The notes: generated from the letters alone by a model not told the origin. A DNA stretch of 64,000 nucleotides from Elusimicrobiales bacterium (GCA_031082205.1 JAVHLJ010000008.1:20859-84858), one strand, 5' to 3'; shown: positions 36,787 to 45,421, numbered from the stretch's first letter. A program made the numbers and translations.

Positions 36787-38124
36787 TCAGGGCTTCCTGA
36801 CGGTGATATGGAAGCCGTCGACTTTCTGCACCACCAGCTCCTCTCCGGCCTCGGCGGAGCCGGAGGCCAGCTCGGCGTCCCAGAGCTCGCCCTCGACCAG
36901 GACCTTGCCCTTGGGAGAGAGGGCCGTCTTGGCCAGGGCCCGCTTCCCCTCCAGGCTCTCTATGCCGGTTACGACCTTGCGCATCTGCGCCTTGACCACT
37001 ATCCAGGCCAGCAGCGCGGTGACCGCGACCACCCCTATCACGTTGGCGAGTATGGTTTCCATGGATATCGACAGACCTCCCAGCGACGGCTGCCTGAACA
37101 GCATCAGCGAACCCAGCGTCATGGAAATGACGCCGCCGACGGTCAGCAGGCCGTAGCTCATCACCTTTATCTCGGCTATGAAGAATATGAAAGCCAGCAG
37201 TATGAGGCCGACGCCCGCGAAGCTGGCCGAAAGCGTCTGGAACGAATAGAAGGCCAGCAGCATCGAGATGCCGCCGACGACGCCCGGCAGTATCAGGCCG
37301 GGGTTGTAAAGCTCTATGAACAGGCCGGCCGCGCCCAGGCTCATGAGTATCATCGCGATGTTCGGATCCGTGACGGCCGCCAGGAACTTCTGCCGGCGCG
37401 TCTGCTCGAAACGGGTCACGGCGGGCTTCTTAACCGACAGCTTGCCGAATTCGCCCGCCTTGAAGCCGTCGGCCTTGGCGAACAGCTCGTCGAGGTCCGC
37501 GGCCATGAAATCGGCCACGCCGGCCTTCACGGCCTCCTCGGCGGAGATCGAGTCGCTTTTCTTGACCGCGTCCACCGACCACTTCACGTTGCGGCCGGTC
37601 TTCTGCGTGATGGATTTTATGTAGGCGGAAGCGTCGTTGAGGACCTTGTCCTCCAGGGGGCTGCTCTTCTTCTTGCCCTTCTCGTCCTTGGAGCCCATGT
37701 CCGACGGCGAGGGCACTGACCCCAGCATCACGGGATGGGCCGCGCCGATATTGGTGCCCGGCGCCATCGCCACCAGCGGCGAGGCCATGGCGATGAAGAC
37801 GCCGGCCGAGGCCGCGCGCGCGCCCTGCGGCGAAACGTAGACGCCGACGGGTTTTTTGGAGGCCAGCATCTCCTTTATGATCTCGCGCATGGAGGCGTCC
37901 AGCCCGCCGGGCGTGTCGAGGGCGATGACCAGCAGGTCGGCGCCGCCTTCGGCGTTGAGCCGCCGGACCGCGTCGCCCAGGAACTCGGCCGCCACCGGCG
38001 TTATCGGGCCCGAATAAGGCGCGACGGTCACGCTGCGGACCTCGTAGGTTTTGGCGGGCGCCGCGTGGGCCGCGGGCGCCAGAGCGGCGGCCAGCAGCAG
38101 TAAGAATGCGGAATTAGTCGTCAT
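36787..38124 (-). CDS. NfeD family membrane serine protease (ClpP class)
   Basis: 445 residues with a signal peptide. The N-terminal ClpP-fold protease domain has LDTPGGLDASMREI and the nucleophile loop QGARAASAGVFIAMA (Ser followed by Ala-Gly), with GTNIGAAHPV. About four to five membrane helices follow, then a C-terminal OB-like NfeD domain (SLEGKRALAKTALSPKGKVLVEGELWDAE). Such NfeD1b proteins, often paired with a stomatin, cleave membrane-associated peptides; no stomatin gene is adjacent here. Confidence 0.9.
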   Translation of the reverse strand: MTTNSAFLLLLAAALAPAAHAAPAKTYEVRSVTVAPYSGPITPVAAEFLGDAVRRLNAEGGADLLVIALDTPGGLDASMREIIKEMLASKKPVGVYVSPQGARAASAGVFIAMASPLVAMAPGTNIGAAHPVMLGSVPSPSDMGSKDEKGKKKSSPLEDKVLNDASAYIKSITQKTGRNVKWSVDAVKKSDSISAEEAVKAGVADFMAADLDELFAKADGFKAGEFGKLSVKKPAVTRFEQTRRQKFLAAVTDPNIAMILMSLGAAGLFIELYNPGLILPGVVGGISMLLAFYSFQTLSASFAGVGLILLAFIFFIAEIKVMSYGLLTVGGVISMTLGSLMLFRQPSLGGLSISMETILANVIGVVAVTALLAWIVVKAQMRKVVTGIESLEGKRALAKTALSPKGKVLVEGELWDAELASGSAEAGEELVVQKVDGFHITVRKP

Positions 38125-38272
38125 TTATTCTCCCCGGAGGCGGGACCGGCCCGCGCTCACGTTTAAAGGTAATTATACATTTTGGAGGCCCCCGGGGGTG
38201 ACAGCCCCCGGCGCGATTTTGTACCATTCATGCGAAGCGATAAAGTTTACCGGAAATACAAGGGGGTCGATC

Positions 38273-38590
38273 ATGAAAAAATCCACCAAAGCCATAACCA
38301 CCGGAGTGGGCATAGCGGCCCTGGCCGCCCTCGGCGCCTACTTCCTCACCGGCAAGCGCGGCGAGAAGAACCGCAAACTCATCGCCGGCTGGACGCTGAA
38401 GATGAAGGGGGAGGTCCTGGAGAAGGCCGAGAAGCTCAAGGAGCTCAACAAGGAAGCCTACGAGAAGATCGTGGACGACGTCACCCGCCGCTACGAGCGC
38501 GTGGGGCGCGCCAGCTCCGCCGAGCTCAGGAACATCAAGTCCGAGCTCAAGGACGCCTGGAAGCATATCGGCAAAGCGGCGCTGAAGTAA
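38273..38590 (+). CDS. Small membrane-anchored helical protein (YtxH-like)
   Basis: 105 residues: an N-terminal membrane helix (TTGVGIAALAALGAYFLTG) followed by ~80 charged, amphipathic helical residues (MKGEVLEKAEKLKELNKEAY). This layout is that of YtxH/gas-vesicle-like stress proteins. The ATG at 38273 follows AGGGGG; the longer upstream frame is not needed. It ends just before a strong bidirectional terminator. Confidence 0.75.
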   Translation: MKKSTKAITTGVGIAALAALGAYFLTGKRGEKNRKLIAGWTLKMKGEVLEKAEKLKELNKEAYEKIVDDVTRRYERVGRASSAELRNIKSELKDAWKHIGKAALK

Positions 38591-38604
38591 AGCCGGGAGC
38601 CGGT

Positions 38605-38643
38605 AAAAAAAGGACGGCCGGGTATTCCCGGCCGTCCTTTTTT
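38605..38643. terminator. Bidirectional terminator
   Basis: Perfect 11-bp stem GGACGGCCGGG/CCCGGCCGTCC around TATT, with seven A before and six T after, serving the helical protein gene (+) and the lipocalin gene (-). Confidence 0.93.
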
Positions 38644-38657
38644 CATCCCCCCCGCCC

Positions 38658-39167
38658 TCAGCCCGGGTAGATGAGTTTTTCCGTCTCGAAACCCAGCTCC
38701 GCGGCGCGGGCCTTCAGGCGCTCCAGCGTCTCCGGAGCCAGCTCCGGCGTCCGGGCGAGTATCCACAGGTACGACCTGTCCGGCCCGCAGACCAGCGACC
38801 ATGAATAGTTCTCCCTGTCCAGTTCCATTATATTGTAGCCGCCGTAGAAAGGGCGGAAGAAGGACACCTTCAGGCTGCCGACGGAACTGTCGCCGGTGAA
38901 ATAAGCGCGTCCCTCGGCCTCCTTCCACTCGTCCTTCCCGGCGTCGTAGCCGCGGTTGATCACGCGCACGCCGCCGTCGCCGCGCATCGAATACTCGGCG
39001 GTCACCTTCGACAGCCCGCGTTCGAAGCGGTGGTCGAGCCTGGCTATCTCGTGCCATTTGCCCAGGTAGCGTTCCAGCTCGAAGCCCGCGACCGGGGTCA
39101 CCCCCTCGGGCGCGCCCGTCGCGCAGCCGCACAACCCCAGCGCCAGGGCGGCCAGGATCTTTTTCAT
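38658..39167 (-). CDS. blc: Outer-membrane lipocalin (Blc-like lipoprotein)
   Basis: 169 residues. Lipoprotein signal with LCGC, then the lipocalin signature GFELERYLGKWHEIARLDHRFE and the C-terminal YLWILARTPELAPE, as in bacterial lipocalin Blc. It binds fatty acids or lysophospholipids in the outer membrane. Its start overlaps the stop of the DUF4404-like gene (ATGA). Confidence 0.92.
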   Translation of the reverse strand: MKKILAALALGLCGCATGAPEGVTPVAGFELERYLGKWHEIARLDHRFERGLSKVTAEYSMRGDGGVRVINRGYDAGKDEWKEAEGRAYFTGDSSVGSLKVSFFRPFYGGYNIMELDRENYSWSLVCGPDRSYLWILARTPELAPETLERLKARAAELGFETEKLIYPG

Positions 39168-39496
39168 ATGCCCATCCGGGCCAGTATCATGCAGATCTCG
39201 TTGACCACGCCGGTCAGCGTCGGGTGAGTGGCCTCGAAACCCTTGACCGCCTGCTCCACTCCCTCTATCGAAAGCTCCTTCAGGCGGCCGCTGGAATCGC
39301 CGCGGGTGGCCTCGTGGGCCGCGGCCTCGGTGAATCTCCCCAGGCTGCGGGCTTCCTCTATGCGCTCCGGGGGCAGCGCCGCCAGCTCGGACTTGAGCTT
39401 GTTGAGCAGCGCGACCAGTTCGGCCTTGTCTTTCGAACCGCCGGCTTCTATCCTGGCTATCGCCGACTCTATCCTCGCCAGAGTGTCCTTTATCAT
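39164..39496 (-). CDS. DUF4404-like small helical protein
   Basis: 110 residues, all helical: DTLARIESAIARIEAGGSKDKAELVALLNKLKSEL then a C-terminal VNEICMILARMG helix. The pattern resembles DUF4404 proteins; no function known. GGAGG lies 4 nt before the ATG. It is linked by ATGA overlaps on both sides to a membrane protein gene (upstream) and the lipocalin gene (downstream). Confidence 0.65.
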   Translation of the reverse strand: MIKDTLARIESAIARIEAGGSKDKAELVALLNKLKSELAALPPERIEEARSLGRFTEAAAHEATRGDSSGRLKELSIEGVEQAVKGFEATHPTLTGVVNEICMILARMGI

Positions 39497-39783
39497 TTTT
39501 CCTCCAGTCCTCTCCTGAAAAGGTAATACATCCTGCCCACGCAGAAAAGCAACGCCAGGCCGTTGACGGCCTTCCAGGCCAGCAGCCAGACCGGCGCCCA
39601 CCAGGCCCCCGTCCTCATTTCGGCCAGGTCGGACAGCCCGAACAGCATAAAAAGAGCGGAGGCGGCGGCCGTCAGCCTCTTCATCCGGGAGAACGGCTCC
39701 CCGCTCCGGGCCCCGGCCAGGGCCAGTCCCGCCGCGAACCACACGGCCGCCTCGGCCAGGTTGAAGGCCCTCTCAATATCCAC
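39493..39783 (-). CDS. Small three-helix membrane protein
   Basis: 96 residues from GTG 39783 (or 104 from ATG 39807, which would overlap the divergent arfB start). At least three hydrophobic helices (AAVWFAAGLALAG; AASALFMLFGLSDLA; VWLLAWKAVNGLALLF) and a basic C-terminus. The stop overlaps the DUF4404-like start (ATGA). No family recognised. The upstream gap to the divergent arfB gene is only ~20 bp, so their promoters overlap. Confidence 0.65.
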   Translation of the reverse strand: MDIERAFNLAEAAVWFAAGLALAGARSGEPFSRMKRLTAAASALFMLFGLSDLAEMRTGAWWAPVWLLAWKAVNGLALLFCVGRMYYLFRRGLEEK

Positions 39784-39805
39784 GGCTATATGATAATATT
39801 TTGGC

Positions 39806-40222
39806 ATGGAAGGCGAAAGGAAGTCTTTCCGGGTGAACCCCGGCTCCATCGAGGAACGCTTCATACGCAGCGGCGGCCACGGCGGGCAGAACGTCAACAA
39901 GGTGGCCACCGCCGTGCAGCTGCGCTTTTCCCCGGCCCTCTCCGGCCTGCCCCCCTGGGCGGAGGAGAGGCTAAAAGTTCTGGCAGGCTCCCGCCTCACC
40001 GACGGGGGAGAGGTGCTGATAGAGGCCAGCGAACACCGCACGCAGGAGCAGAACCGCCGCGCGGCCCGCGCCAGGCTGGACTCTCTGATAGCCGAGGCGC
40101 TGCGCCCGCCGAAACGCCGCCGGGCGACGAAGCCCACCTACGGTTCCAAGCTTCGCAGGCTGGACGAAAAGAAACGCCGCTCCGGCATCAAGCGGGAGCG
40201 GCGGCCCGGCTGCGACGATTGA
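39806..40222 (+). CDS. arfB: Ribosome rescue hydrolase ArfB (ICT1/YaeJ family)
   Basis: 138 residues. The catalytic loop is GGHGGQNVNKVAT, where family members usually have SGPGGQNVNK; the GGQ is intact. The basic C-terminal tail (PKRRRATKPTYGSKLRRLDEKKRR), which plugs the mRNA channel of stalled ribosomes, is present. It hydrolyses peptidyl-tRNA on non-stop ribosomes. A GATAAT at 39792-39797 lies 8 bases before the ATG, again suggesting a leaderless mRNA. Confidence 0.9.
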   Translation: MEGERKSFRVNPGSIEERFIRSGGHGGQNVNKVATAVQLRFSPALSGLPPWAEERLKVLAGSRLTDGGEVLIEASEHRTQEQNRRAARARLDSLIAEALRPPKRRRATKPTYGSKLRRLDEKKRRSGIKRERRPGCDD

Positions 40223-40225
40223 ATT

Positions 40226-40729
40226 TCAGCCCTTCGGATAATCCACGGAAATTATTTCCAGGCCCATATCCCCCTGCCGGCGCTTCCAGACCACCCGTTC
40301 CCCGGCTTTGGCGCCCAGCAGGGCGTTGGCGAGAGGCGAGGCCCAGTTTATGAGGCCCGACGGGGCGTCGGCCTCGTCCTCGCCCACTATCATGTAATCC
40401 TTCATGTCTCCCCCGGCCTCCCGCACGCGCACCGAGGCGCCGAAACGCACGTCCGGATGAGCGGCGCCGCGGTTGTCTATCAGTATCGCCCGCTTCATCT
40501 GACCTTCATAATAAAGCAGGTCCAGTTCCGCCTGCCTCAGCTCCAGTCCGCGTTCGGCGTCGCCTTTCTCCTGGAGAAGAGCGTCGCGGTGACGGGCGAG
40601 CCCGTCCACTTTCTCCTCCAAAGACCTGAGCCCCGCGGCCGTGACATAGTTGGGCCGCCCGCTGGGCCGGCGCTCGACCGGTTCGGCGGGGGCGCTCTCG
40701 CCCTCGTTCTTGACGAATGCTCTGCTCAT
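40226..40729 (-). CDS. GreA/GreB-like transcription factor
   Basis: 167 residues. The N-terminal part is a coiled coil (AGLRSLEEKVDGLARHRDALLQEK), and the C-terminal FKBP-like part has VGEDEADAPSGLINWASPLANALLG, matching the GreA/GreB C-terminal domain. The tip between the two coil helices (GDAERGLELRQAELDL) lacks the acidic DxSEN residues that stimulate RNA polymerase cleavage, so it may be a Rnk- or Gfh1-like regulator binding in the secondary channel. It ends 3 bp from convergent arfB. Confidence 0.8.
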   Translation of the reverse strand: MSRAFVKNEGESAPAEPVERRPSGRPNYVTAAGLRSLEEKVDGLARHRDALLQEKGDAERGLELRQAELDLLYYEGQMKRAILIDNRGAAHPDVRFGASVRVREAGGDMKDYMIVGEDEADAPSGLINWASPLANALLGAKAGERVVWKRRQGDMGLEIISVDYPKG

Positions 40730-40840
40730 TGAAACACCCCCGTAAAACGAATGCGCCCCTGGCGCGGGGGCATACGATATTGTAACCCGTCCCCGCCGCG
40801 AATTCAAGGCCTTACGGCTCAAGTCGCGGCGATAAAAGGC

Positions 40841-41470
40841 CTACGACGGATCCTTGAGGGCGGCCACCGCGGCCTCCAGGGCCGCGACCCGCGCCTCCAG
40901 TTCCGCCAGCCTGTCCGGCCGGAGCGGTACGGGGACACCATGCGGCACGGCGTCCCCCGCCGATACGGCGGGCGCGCCGGAGAAAAGATGCGCGAAGCGG
41001 GTCTCTTTCTGGCCGGCCTGGCGCGGCAGGCGCGCCACCATCGGCTCGGGCCTGGCCGCGAGCTCCTGCAGCAGTCCTTCCACCTCGGCCGGGCCGGCGA
41101 ACTGGCAGAGCCTCTCGCTCCTGCCCTTTATCTCGCCGGGAGTCTGCGGCCCCCGCAGCAGGAGAACTATGAAAGCGCCGGTGACCTTGGGATCGTCGGT
41201 GCCGAGCAGGGCGCTTATGCGGTGGCGGAACTTGGGCACGCGGTCGCCGGGGGCCTGAACCCTCTCGGCCAGCCCCTTGTCGATCAGGGACTGCACGGCC
41301 CGTCCCATGGTGTCGAGGTCCAGGGTCATCACCGGTTCCCGGCTGGTCTTCTGGTTGCAGGCGGCCTGGAGCGAGTTGAAAGTGAGCGGGTACTGCTCCC
41401 TGACGGTGAGGGATTTTTCGGCAAGCGCGCCCAACACCCTGGCCTCGGCTTCATCGAGCTGTATCGGCAT
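40841..41470 (-). CDS. YceH (DUF480) family protein carrying a translated repeat
   Basis: 209 residues. AEARVLGALAEKSLTVREQYPLT and NQKTSREPVMTLD are typical of the winged-helix DUF480/YceH family. Near the C-terminus a GDAVPHGVPV stretch is encoded by palindromic repeat copy 3, and a short coiled coil (LAELEARVAALEAAVAAL) follows, as in other YceH proteins. The repeat thus adds residues between domain and coil without breaking the frame. ATG 41470 has GGGGGA upstream. Its neighbour is a TetR gene 11 bp upstream in the same direction. Confidence 0.88.
   Translation of the reverse strand: MPIQLDEAEARVLGALAEKSLTVREQYPLTFNSLQAACNQKTSREPVMTLDLDTMGRAVQSLIDKGLAERVQAPGDRVPKFRHRISALLGTDDPKVTGAFIVLLLRGPQTPGEIKGRSERLCQFAGPAEVEGLLQELAARPEPMVARLPRQAGQKETRFAHLFSGAPAVSAGDAVPHGVPVPLRPDRLAELEARVAALEAAVAALKDPS
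40931..40957. repeat. Palindromic repeat, copy 3 (inside the YceH gene)
   Basis: GGGGACACCATGC, G, GCACGGCGTCCCC: 13-bp arms with two mismatches. In the minus-strand mRNA both mismatches become G-U pairs, so the hairpin is preserved in the transcript of the gene that contains it. The reading frame passes through it. Confidence 0.85.
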
Positions 41471-41481
41471 GTTCCCCCCCG

Positions 41482-42096
41482 CTATTCTTTCCATCCGGTC
41501 ACCGAGGCGATGAGCAGCCGCAGCTTGCGCTCTATTTCCTCCTCGCGTACCGAGCCGGCCGGCGAGGAGGCGGCGTGCAGCATCGCCCCGAAAAGCGAAT
41601 CCTGTATGAGCGCGGCGGCCGCGTCCGGATCGGATACGCTGAAGAGCCGCTCCCGCCCGCCGGCCAGCAGGTGGGCCTTTATGCGCTCGCGCCCCCCCGC
41701 TATCATGCCGGAAAAAAGAGAGGCGAAGTCAGCCCCTCTCCCCGCCAGGTAGTAGAGAAGTATCAGGACCTGCGCGTCGCTATCCCGGTAGCGCAGGGCC
41801 CAAAGAACATTGCCCAGGCAGTGCTTGAGCAGGCGGCGGCCGGAATCGTCGGCGATGTCGGACAGGGCGTCCACCGTCTCGTGATTATGGCGGACTATGG
41901 TCTCCACCATGCCGCGGAAAAGAGAGTTCTTGTCGGGGAAATGGTACATTACGGCCGACTGACTGAGCCCGAGCTCGTCGGCTATCATCTGGAAGCTCAT
42001 ATCGGCGAAACCGCGGTCCGCGGCCAGTTTTATGGCGGAATGCAGTATCCTGCCCCTGGTCGCTTCCCCTTTGGTAGTCTCCGGCCTGGTCTTCAT
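41482..42096 (-). CDS. TetR family transcriptional regulator
   Basis: 204 residues. The N-terminal helix-turn-helix ILHSAIKLAADRGFADMSFQMIADELGLSQSAVMYHFPDKNSLF is classical TetR; the rest is the helical ligand-binding/dimer domain. The target is unknown; the divergent gene at 42251 (small secreted protein) and the downstream yceH gene (11 bp) are candidates. The upstream sequence is AT-rich with a TATATAAAC stretch that may be its -10. Confidence 0.9.
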   Translation of the reverse strand: MKTRPETTKGEATRGRILHSAIKLAADRGFADMSFQMIADELGLSQSAVMYHFPDKNSLFRGMVETIVRHNHETVDALSDIADDSGRRLLKHCLGNVLWALRYRDSDAQVLILLYYLAGRGADFASLFSGMIAGGRERIKAHLLAGGRERLFSVSDPDAAAALIQDSLFGAMLHAASSPAGSVREEEIERKLRLLIASVTGWKE

Positions 42097-42250
42097 ATGA
42101 GGAATTCTACATTTAGTTTATATAGGTGTAAATACAGGACCAAAGGACCCATAAGAAAAGGGGCCCAGGGGCCCCTGACCTTAAGCCCGGAATAAAATAC
42201 AATGTATTACACGGTTTTAGCAGGGCAACGAGGTTAATCCGGGAGGAAGA
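42097..42250. other. Intergenic region of the TetR divergent pair
   Basis: 154 bp. It holds the hairpin AGGGGCC-CAGG-GGCCCCT (42159-42176), with a T-rich run only on the minus side, and AT-rich ends. It probably contains the promoters of the tetR gene and of the 42251 gene; a TetR operator was not identified with confidence. Confidence 0.4.
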
Positions 42251-42667
42251 ATGACTTTCAAGGCGATAATGGCGGCGATAGTTATGGCGGGCATCTGCGC
42301 GGTACAGCCCGCGAAGGCCGCCCTTAACCCCTCGGCCCAGGACTTCTTCGAGACCGCCTACGGCTACCGCAGCAAGAAGAACGCCCCCGCGGCCGCGGCC
42401 AAGCGCCCCGCCCTGCGCGACGCCGTCTCCTCCCCCGTAAAAGGCGGGGCGGAGAGGGTCTTCGTCCGGATACTTCCCAAAACCTCCGATTACCGCCCGC
42501 TGCTGGCCCTGCTTTCCGACGCCGGCGATTTCGTCTTCGGCGGAGAGATAACGATACACGCCGACGGCGCCAGCCGGGTCTATATCTTCGGCTGGGCAAG
42601 GCCGGGCAGCCTGGCCTCCATAAAGGAAAACCCCGGCGTGGCCGGGGTTTTCGAGGAAGCGCGCTGA
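42251..42667 (+). CDS. Small secreted protein of unknown function
   Basis: 138 residues with a signal peptide (ending QPAKA). Mature part: an Ala-rich linker (KKNAPAAAAKRPALRD) then ~75 residues with SSPVKGGAERVFVRILPKTSDYRPLLALLSDAGDF, possibly a ferredoxin-like alpha/beta domain (beta-alpha-beta-beta). GGGAGGAA precedes the ATG. It is divergent from the TetR gene and convergent with the FKBP gene. Confidence 0.7.
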   Translation: MTFKAIMAAIVMAGICAVQPAKAALNPSAQDFFETAYGYRSKKNAPAAAAKRPALRDAVSSPVKGGAERVFVRILPKTSDYRPLLALLSDAGDFVFGGEITIHADGASRVYIFGWARPGSLASIKENPGVAGVFEEAR

Positions 42668-42677
42668 ACCGCGGGGA

Positions 42678-43025
42678 TCATTCCACTCCGAGCAGTTCGA
42701 CTTCGAAATACAGCGTGGCGCCGGGAGGGATCACATTGCCCGCCCCGCGCTGGCCGTAGCCCAGGTCCGGGGGTATCACCAGCAGCCGGCGGCCGCCTAT
42801 GCGCATTCCGGCCACGCCCTCGTCCCAGCCCTTTATGACCATGCCCGCGCCCAGCCTGAATTCGAAAGGCTCGTCGCGGTCCCTGGAGCTGTCGAATTTC
42901 TTGCCGTTGGCCAGGGTCCCGGTATAATGCACCTTAACCGTCTTGCCGCTGACCGCGGCCGCACCCTCGCCCGCCTCCAGGTCCTTGTATTTAAGTCCCG
43001 ACTTAAGAGTCATCTCTTCGCTCAT
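42678..43025 (-). CDS. FKBP-type peptidyl-prolyl isomerase
   Basis: 115 residues, single FKBP domain: [27 protein letters not shown], the [12 protein letters not shown] ridge and [24 protein letters not shown] are typical, with the active-site Tyr, Phe, Asp and Trp present. No signal peptide, so cytoplasmic protein folding. Start ATG 43025 has GGAGG 5 nt upstream. A terminator of the upstream trypsin gene separates the two. Confidence 0.93.
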   Translation of the reverse strand: MSEEMTLKSGLKYKDLEAGEGAAAVSGKTVKVHYTGTLANGKKFDSSRDRDEPFEFRLGAGMVIKGWDEGVAGMRIGGRRLLVIPPDLGYGQRGAGNVIPPGATLYFEVELLGVE

Positions 43026-43065
43026 TGTCCCTCCAGGAACCGAGATCGCACGAAGGAGATGGTAC

Positions 43066-43099
43066 AAAAAAAACCCGGCCCGCGGTGAGGCGGGCCGGG
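43066..43099 (-). terminator. Terminator of the trypsin-like gene
   Basis: 10-bp stem CCCGGCCCGC/GCGGGCCGGG around a GGTGAG loop, with eight T on the minus strand (complement of A 43066-43073). Confidence 0.9.
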
Positions 43100-43121
43100 C
43101 GTCGTCTCGCGGACGGGAGAA

Positions 43122-43946
43122 TTACTTCGTGTTCTCCTCTATCCAGTCGATGACATGGTTGACCTTGGCGTAGACGCCGTACTTGTTGGGGCGGGCGCAG
43201 CCGTAGCCCCAGCTGACGACGCCGACCAGGGAGCGGTCGGAGCCGGAACCCATGACGAGCGGGCCGCCGCTGTCGCCCTGGCAGGAATCCTTGCCGCCCT
43301 CTTCGAAGCCGGCGCAGATCATGGTGGCGTCTATCTTGCCCGGGTAGGCGCCGTCGCACTTCTTGGCGTCCACGAAGGGAACGTCGACCTTCATGAGAAG
43401 GTTGGAGCCGGACCAGGCGCCCTCGGAGGTGGTGCCCCAGCCGGCGGTGGTGAAGCCGGCGGGACCGGCGATCTCGCTCTTATTGATCTTGACGGGAGCG
43501 TACTTGGACTCGCCGGAGAGCTTGACCAGGGCGAAGTCGTTGGTCATGGTGTTGGTGTTCCAGCCGGGGTGGGTGATGACCTTGGCCGGGGTGAAACGCT
43601 CGGCCGCGCCCGCGTCGAGCTGGTTATGCAGGCCGATCACGATCGACTTGAGGTAGCCGCCCTCGACGCAATGCGCCGCGGTCAGGACCCAGTCCTTCTT
43701 TATCAGCGAGCCGCCGCAGAAATGCCTGGAAGCCTGCAGGGAGACTATGAAAGGGAACTCGCCTTTCTGGGCCTCGATGCCGCCGACTATTTTGCCGCCG
43801 GTCAGGACGGAGGGGACTATGGGCTCGTCCACTTCCACCATCCCGGTGACGTCTATGCCGCGCAGGCCGTTGAGGTCCGGAAGTTCGGACGCCACGGCGA
43901 AAGTAGGAACCATTAACGCTATTGCCAACACTTTGAACATACGCAC
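43122..43946 (-). CDS. Secreted trypsin-like serine protease (S1A)
   Basis: 274 residues with a signal peptide and a ~30-residue propeptide ending before IVGG (53-56). The catalytic triad is complete: TAAHC (His92), NDFALVKL (Asp137), GDSGGP (Ser226). Asp220 six residues before the Ser gives trypsin-like Arg/Lys specificity, and Cys77/93, 197/211 and 222/246 can pair as in animal trypsins. Such eukaryote-like trypsins are uncommon in bacteria. It is presumably exported and self-activated. Confidence 0.95.
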   Translation of the reverse strand: MRMFKVLAIALMVPTFAVASELPDLNGLRGIDVTGMVEVDEPIVPSVLTGGKIVGGIEAQKGEFPFIVSLQASRHFCGGSLIKKDWVLTAAHCVEGGYLKSIVIGLHNQLDAGAAERFTPAKVITHPGWNTNTMTNDFALVKLSGESKYAPVKINKSEIAGPAGFTTAGWGTTSEGAWSGSNLLMKVDVPFVDAKKCDGAYPGKIDATMICAGFEEGGKDSCQGDSGGPLVMGSGSDRSLVGVVSWGYGCARPNKYGVYAKVNHVIDWIEENTK

Positions 43947-44037
43947 TCTCCTTGCCGGATTCTGAGGCCCTTTTGAGAACCTAACGGAAGCATAGCATAT
44001 TTTTTACTGACTTTAGTCAATAGGTCCAAAGACCTTT

Positions 44038-44814
44038 TTACTGGACGGACCTTTGGCCTGAGGAAAGGAAAGGCTGTATGAATATCCAGGCCGAAACCAG
44101 AGCCACGGCAAGTCCTCCCCATATATAGGAAGAGGCGGAGGCGGTCTTCCAGGAAACATAGCCGGAATAAGCCTGGTCGGCCACCACCCGGACGCCGGGG
44201 CCGTAAAAGCACGGCGTCCGGGCCGCGGCCGGGTCTTTGGCCGCCTCCAGCAGCCGCTCCAGGCCCTCCGCGGGCAGAGATACCTCGGGGCTGCTCCTGA
44301 GGTAGGCGAGGAATTCCGCGAGCGGGCGCGGCGAACCGAGCACCGTCACCTCCTCGCCCTGCAGTATGGCGGACTCCTTGGTCCTGCGGTCCCCCTCCGC
44401 GGGAAAAAGGCCGCCGTCGCTCTCGGAAGGCTTGCTCAGGTCCAGGCTGCCGGAAGTCGGGCAGACCAGGGCCCGCCCGAAAGAATCGTCCACGAAAAAG
44501 AAGCCGTAGGGCAGGGCCTCGGCCGATACCCAGCGGATCCCGCTGCTGCGCCGGGTCTGGACGTAGCGGGCGACGTCTATCTCGGCCAGGAAGAAAGCGC
44601 AGGGCCGGCCGCTGACCGGGCCCTTGAGTTCAACCGGCGCTTCCGCCCTGCCGCTTATCACCTGGGGCTCGCCCGGGACGAGGCCCGCGACGGGCCTCAG
44701 CGGGGCTGAAGTCACCGAAGACACCCGGCTCTTCTTCAGCCAGCCGAAGACGACCATCGCCGCTCCGGCGGCCAGCCCCAGCAACGGGAAAAGACTCAGT
44801 TCGTTGGAAACCAT
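44038..44814 (-). CDS. GIDE-domain membrane protein
   Basis: 258 residues: N-terminal membrane helix (LGLAAGAAMVVFGWL), a ~150-residue domain VAGLVPGEPQVISGRAEAP plus PCAFFLAEIDVARY that matches the GIDE domain of eukaryotic MULAN/MAPL-type membrane proteins and their bacterial homologues, and a C-terminal helix (SYIWGGLAVALVSAWIF). There is no RING finger. Function in bacteria is unknown. It follows a seven-helix membrane protein gene by 12 bp. Confidence 0.75.
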   Translation of the reverse strand: MVSNELSLFPLLGLAAGAAMVVFGWLKKSRVSSVTSAPLRPVAGLVPGEPQVISGRAEAPVELKGPVSGRPCAFFLAEIDVARYVQTRRSSGIRWVSAEALPYGFFFVDDSFGRALVCPTSGSLDLSKPSESDGGLFPAEGDRRTKESAILQGEEVTVLGSPRPLAEFLAYLRSSPEVSLPAEGLERLLEAAKDPAAARTPCFYGPGVRVVADQAYSGYVSWKTASASSYIWGGLAVALVSAWIFIQPFLSSGQRSVQ

Positions 44815-44826
44815 CCGAAAACCTCC

Positions 44827-45420
44827 TCAGGCGGCGGACGCGCCAAGCGCCCGGCGGCGCGCCAGCAGCAGCGCCCACATGGACCCGTTGGTGAAGAAAA
44901 GCACCAGCGGGTAAAGCCAGGTCGACGGCGTGTACTCGACTATCGCGCCCAGCGAGAACCCGGCGGCCAGGCAGGAGAGCAGGTAGCTGACCGCCTGCTC
45001 GGTCCGGGGGCGGTTCCATGATTTGCGCACCGTCGGCGCGTAGCCTATGGTGTCTATGAAGCAGACGATAAGCACGGACCAGAAAGGCGTCTTCGTGAGG
45101 GCCCAGAGCGGCAGCGAGGCCATCGCCACGGCGAGGGTTACCCAGTCCGCCCGCTTTATGTCCCTCTCTCCCACGGCCCAGCCGGCCCAGGCCAGCAGGA
45201 AGCAGGTGGCGGCGCCTATGCCGCGGGCCCAGGACCCCGGCCCCGCGCCCTCGGCCGCCTGCGCGGCGAAGCCTATGACCGAGATGGTGCCCCAGATGAA
45301 CCAGGAGAACATGTGCGGCCGCGTCCGGCCGCGCAGTATGTCGCGGATATAGCCGGCGCGCGAAAGCAGCATCATGGCCACGGAGAGCCAGCCGAAGAAC
45401 AGCTTCAGGTCGTGGTCCAT
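44827..45420 (-). CDS. PQ-loop-like seven-helix membrane protein
   Basis: 197 residues from ATG 45420 (a longer frame would translate a palindromic repeat and is unlikely). Around seven hydrophobic helices with an internal duplication: YIRDILRGRTRPHMFSWFIWG and YAPTVRKSWNRPRTEQAVSYLL each look like a PQ-loop helix pair (Pro after a short basic loop). SWEET/PQ-loop proteins carry sugars or amino acids; the substrate here is unknown. It overlaps functionally with the divergent gsk gene through shared promoter-like sequence. Confidence 0.7.
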   Translation of the reverse strand: MDHDLKLFFGWLSVAMMLLSRAGYIRDILRGRTRPHMFSWFIWGTISVIGFAAQAAEGAGPGSWARGIGAATCFLLAWAGWAVGERDIKRADWVTLAVAMASLPLWALTKTPFWSVLIVCFIDTIGYAPTVRKSWNRPRTEQAVSYLLSCLAAGFSLGAIVEYTPSTWLYPLVLFFTNGSMWALLLARRRALGASAA

Positions 45421-45421
45421 C

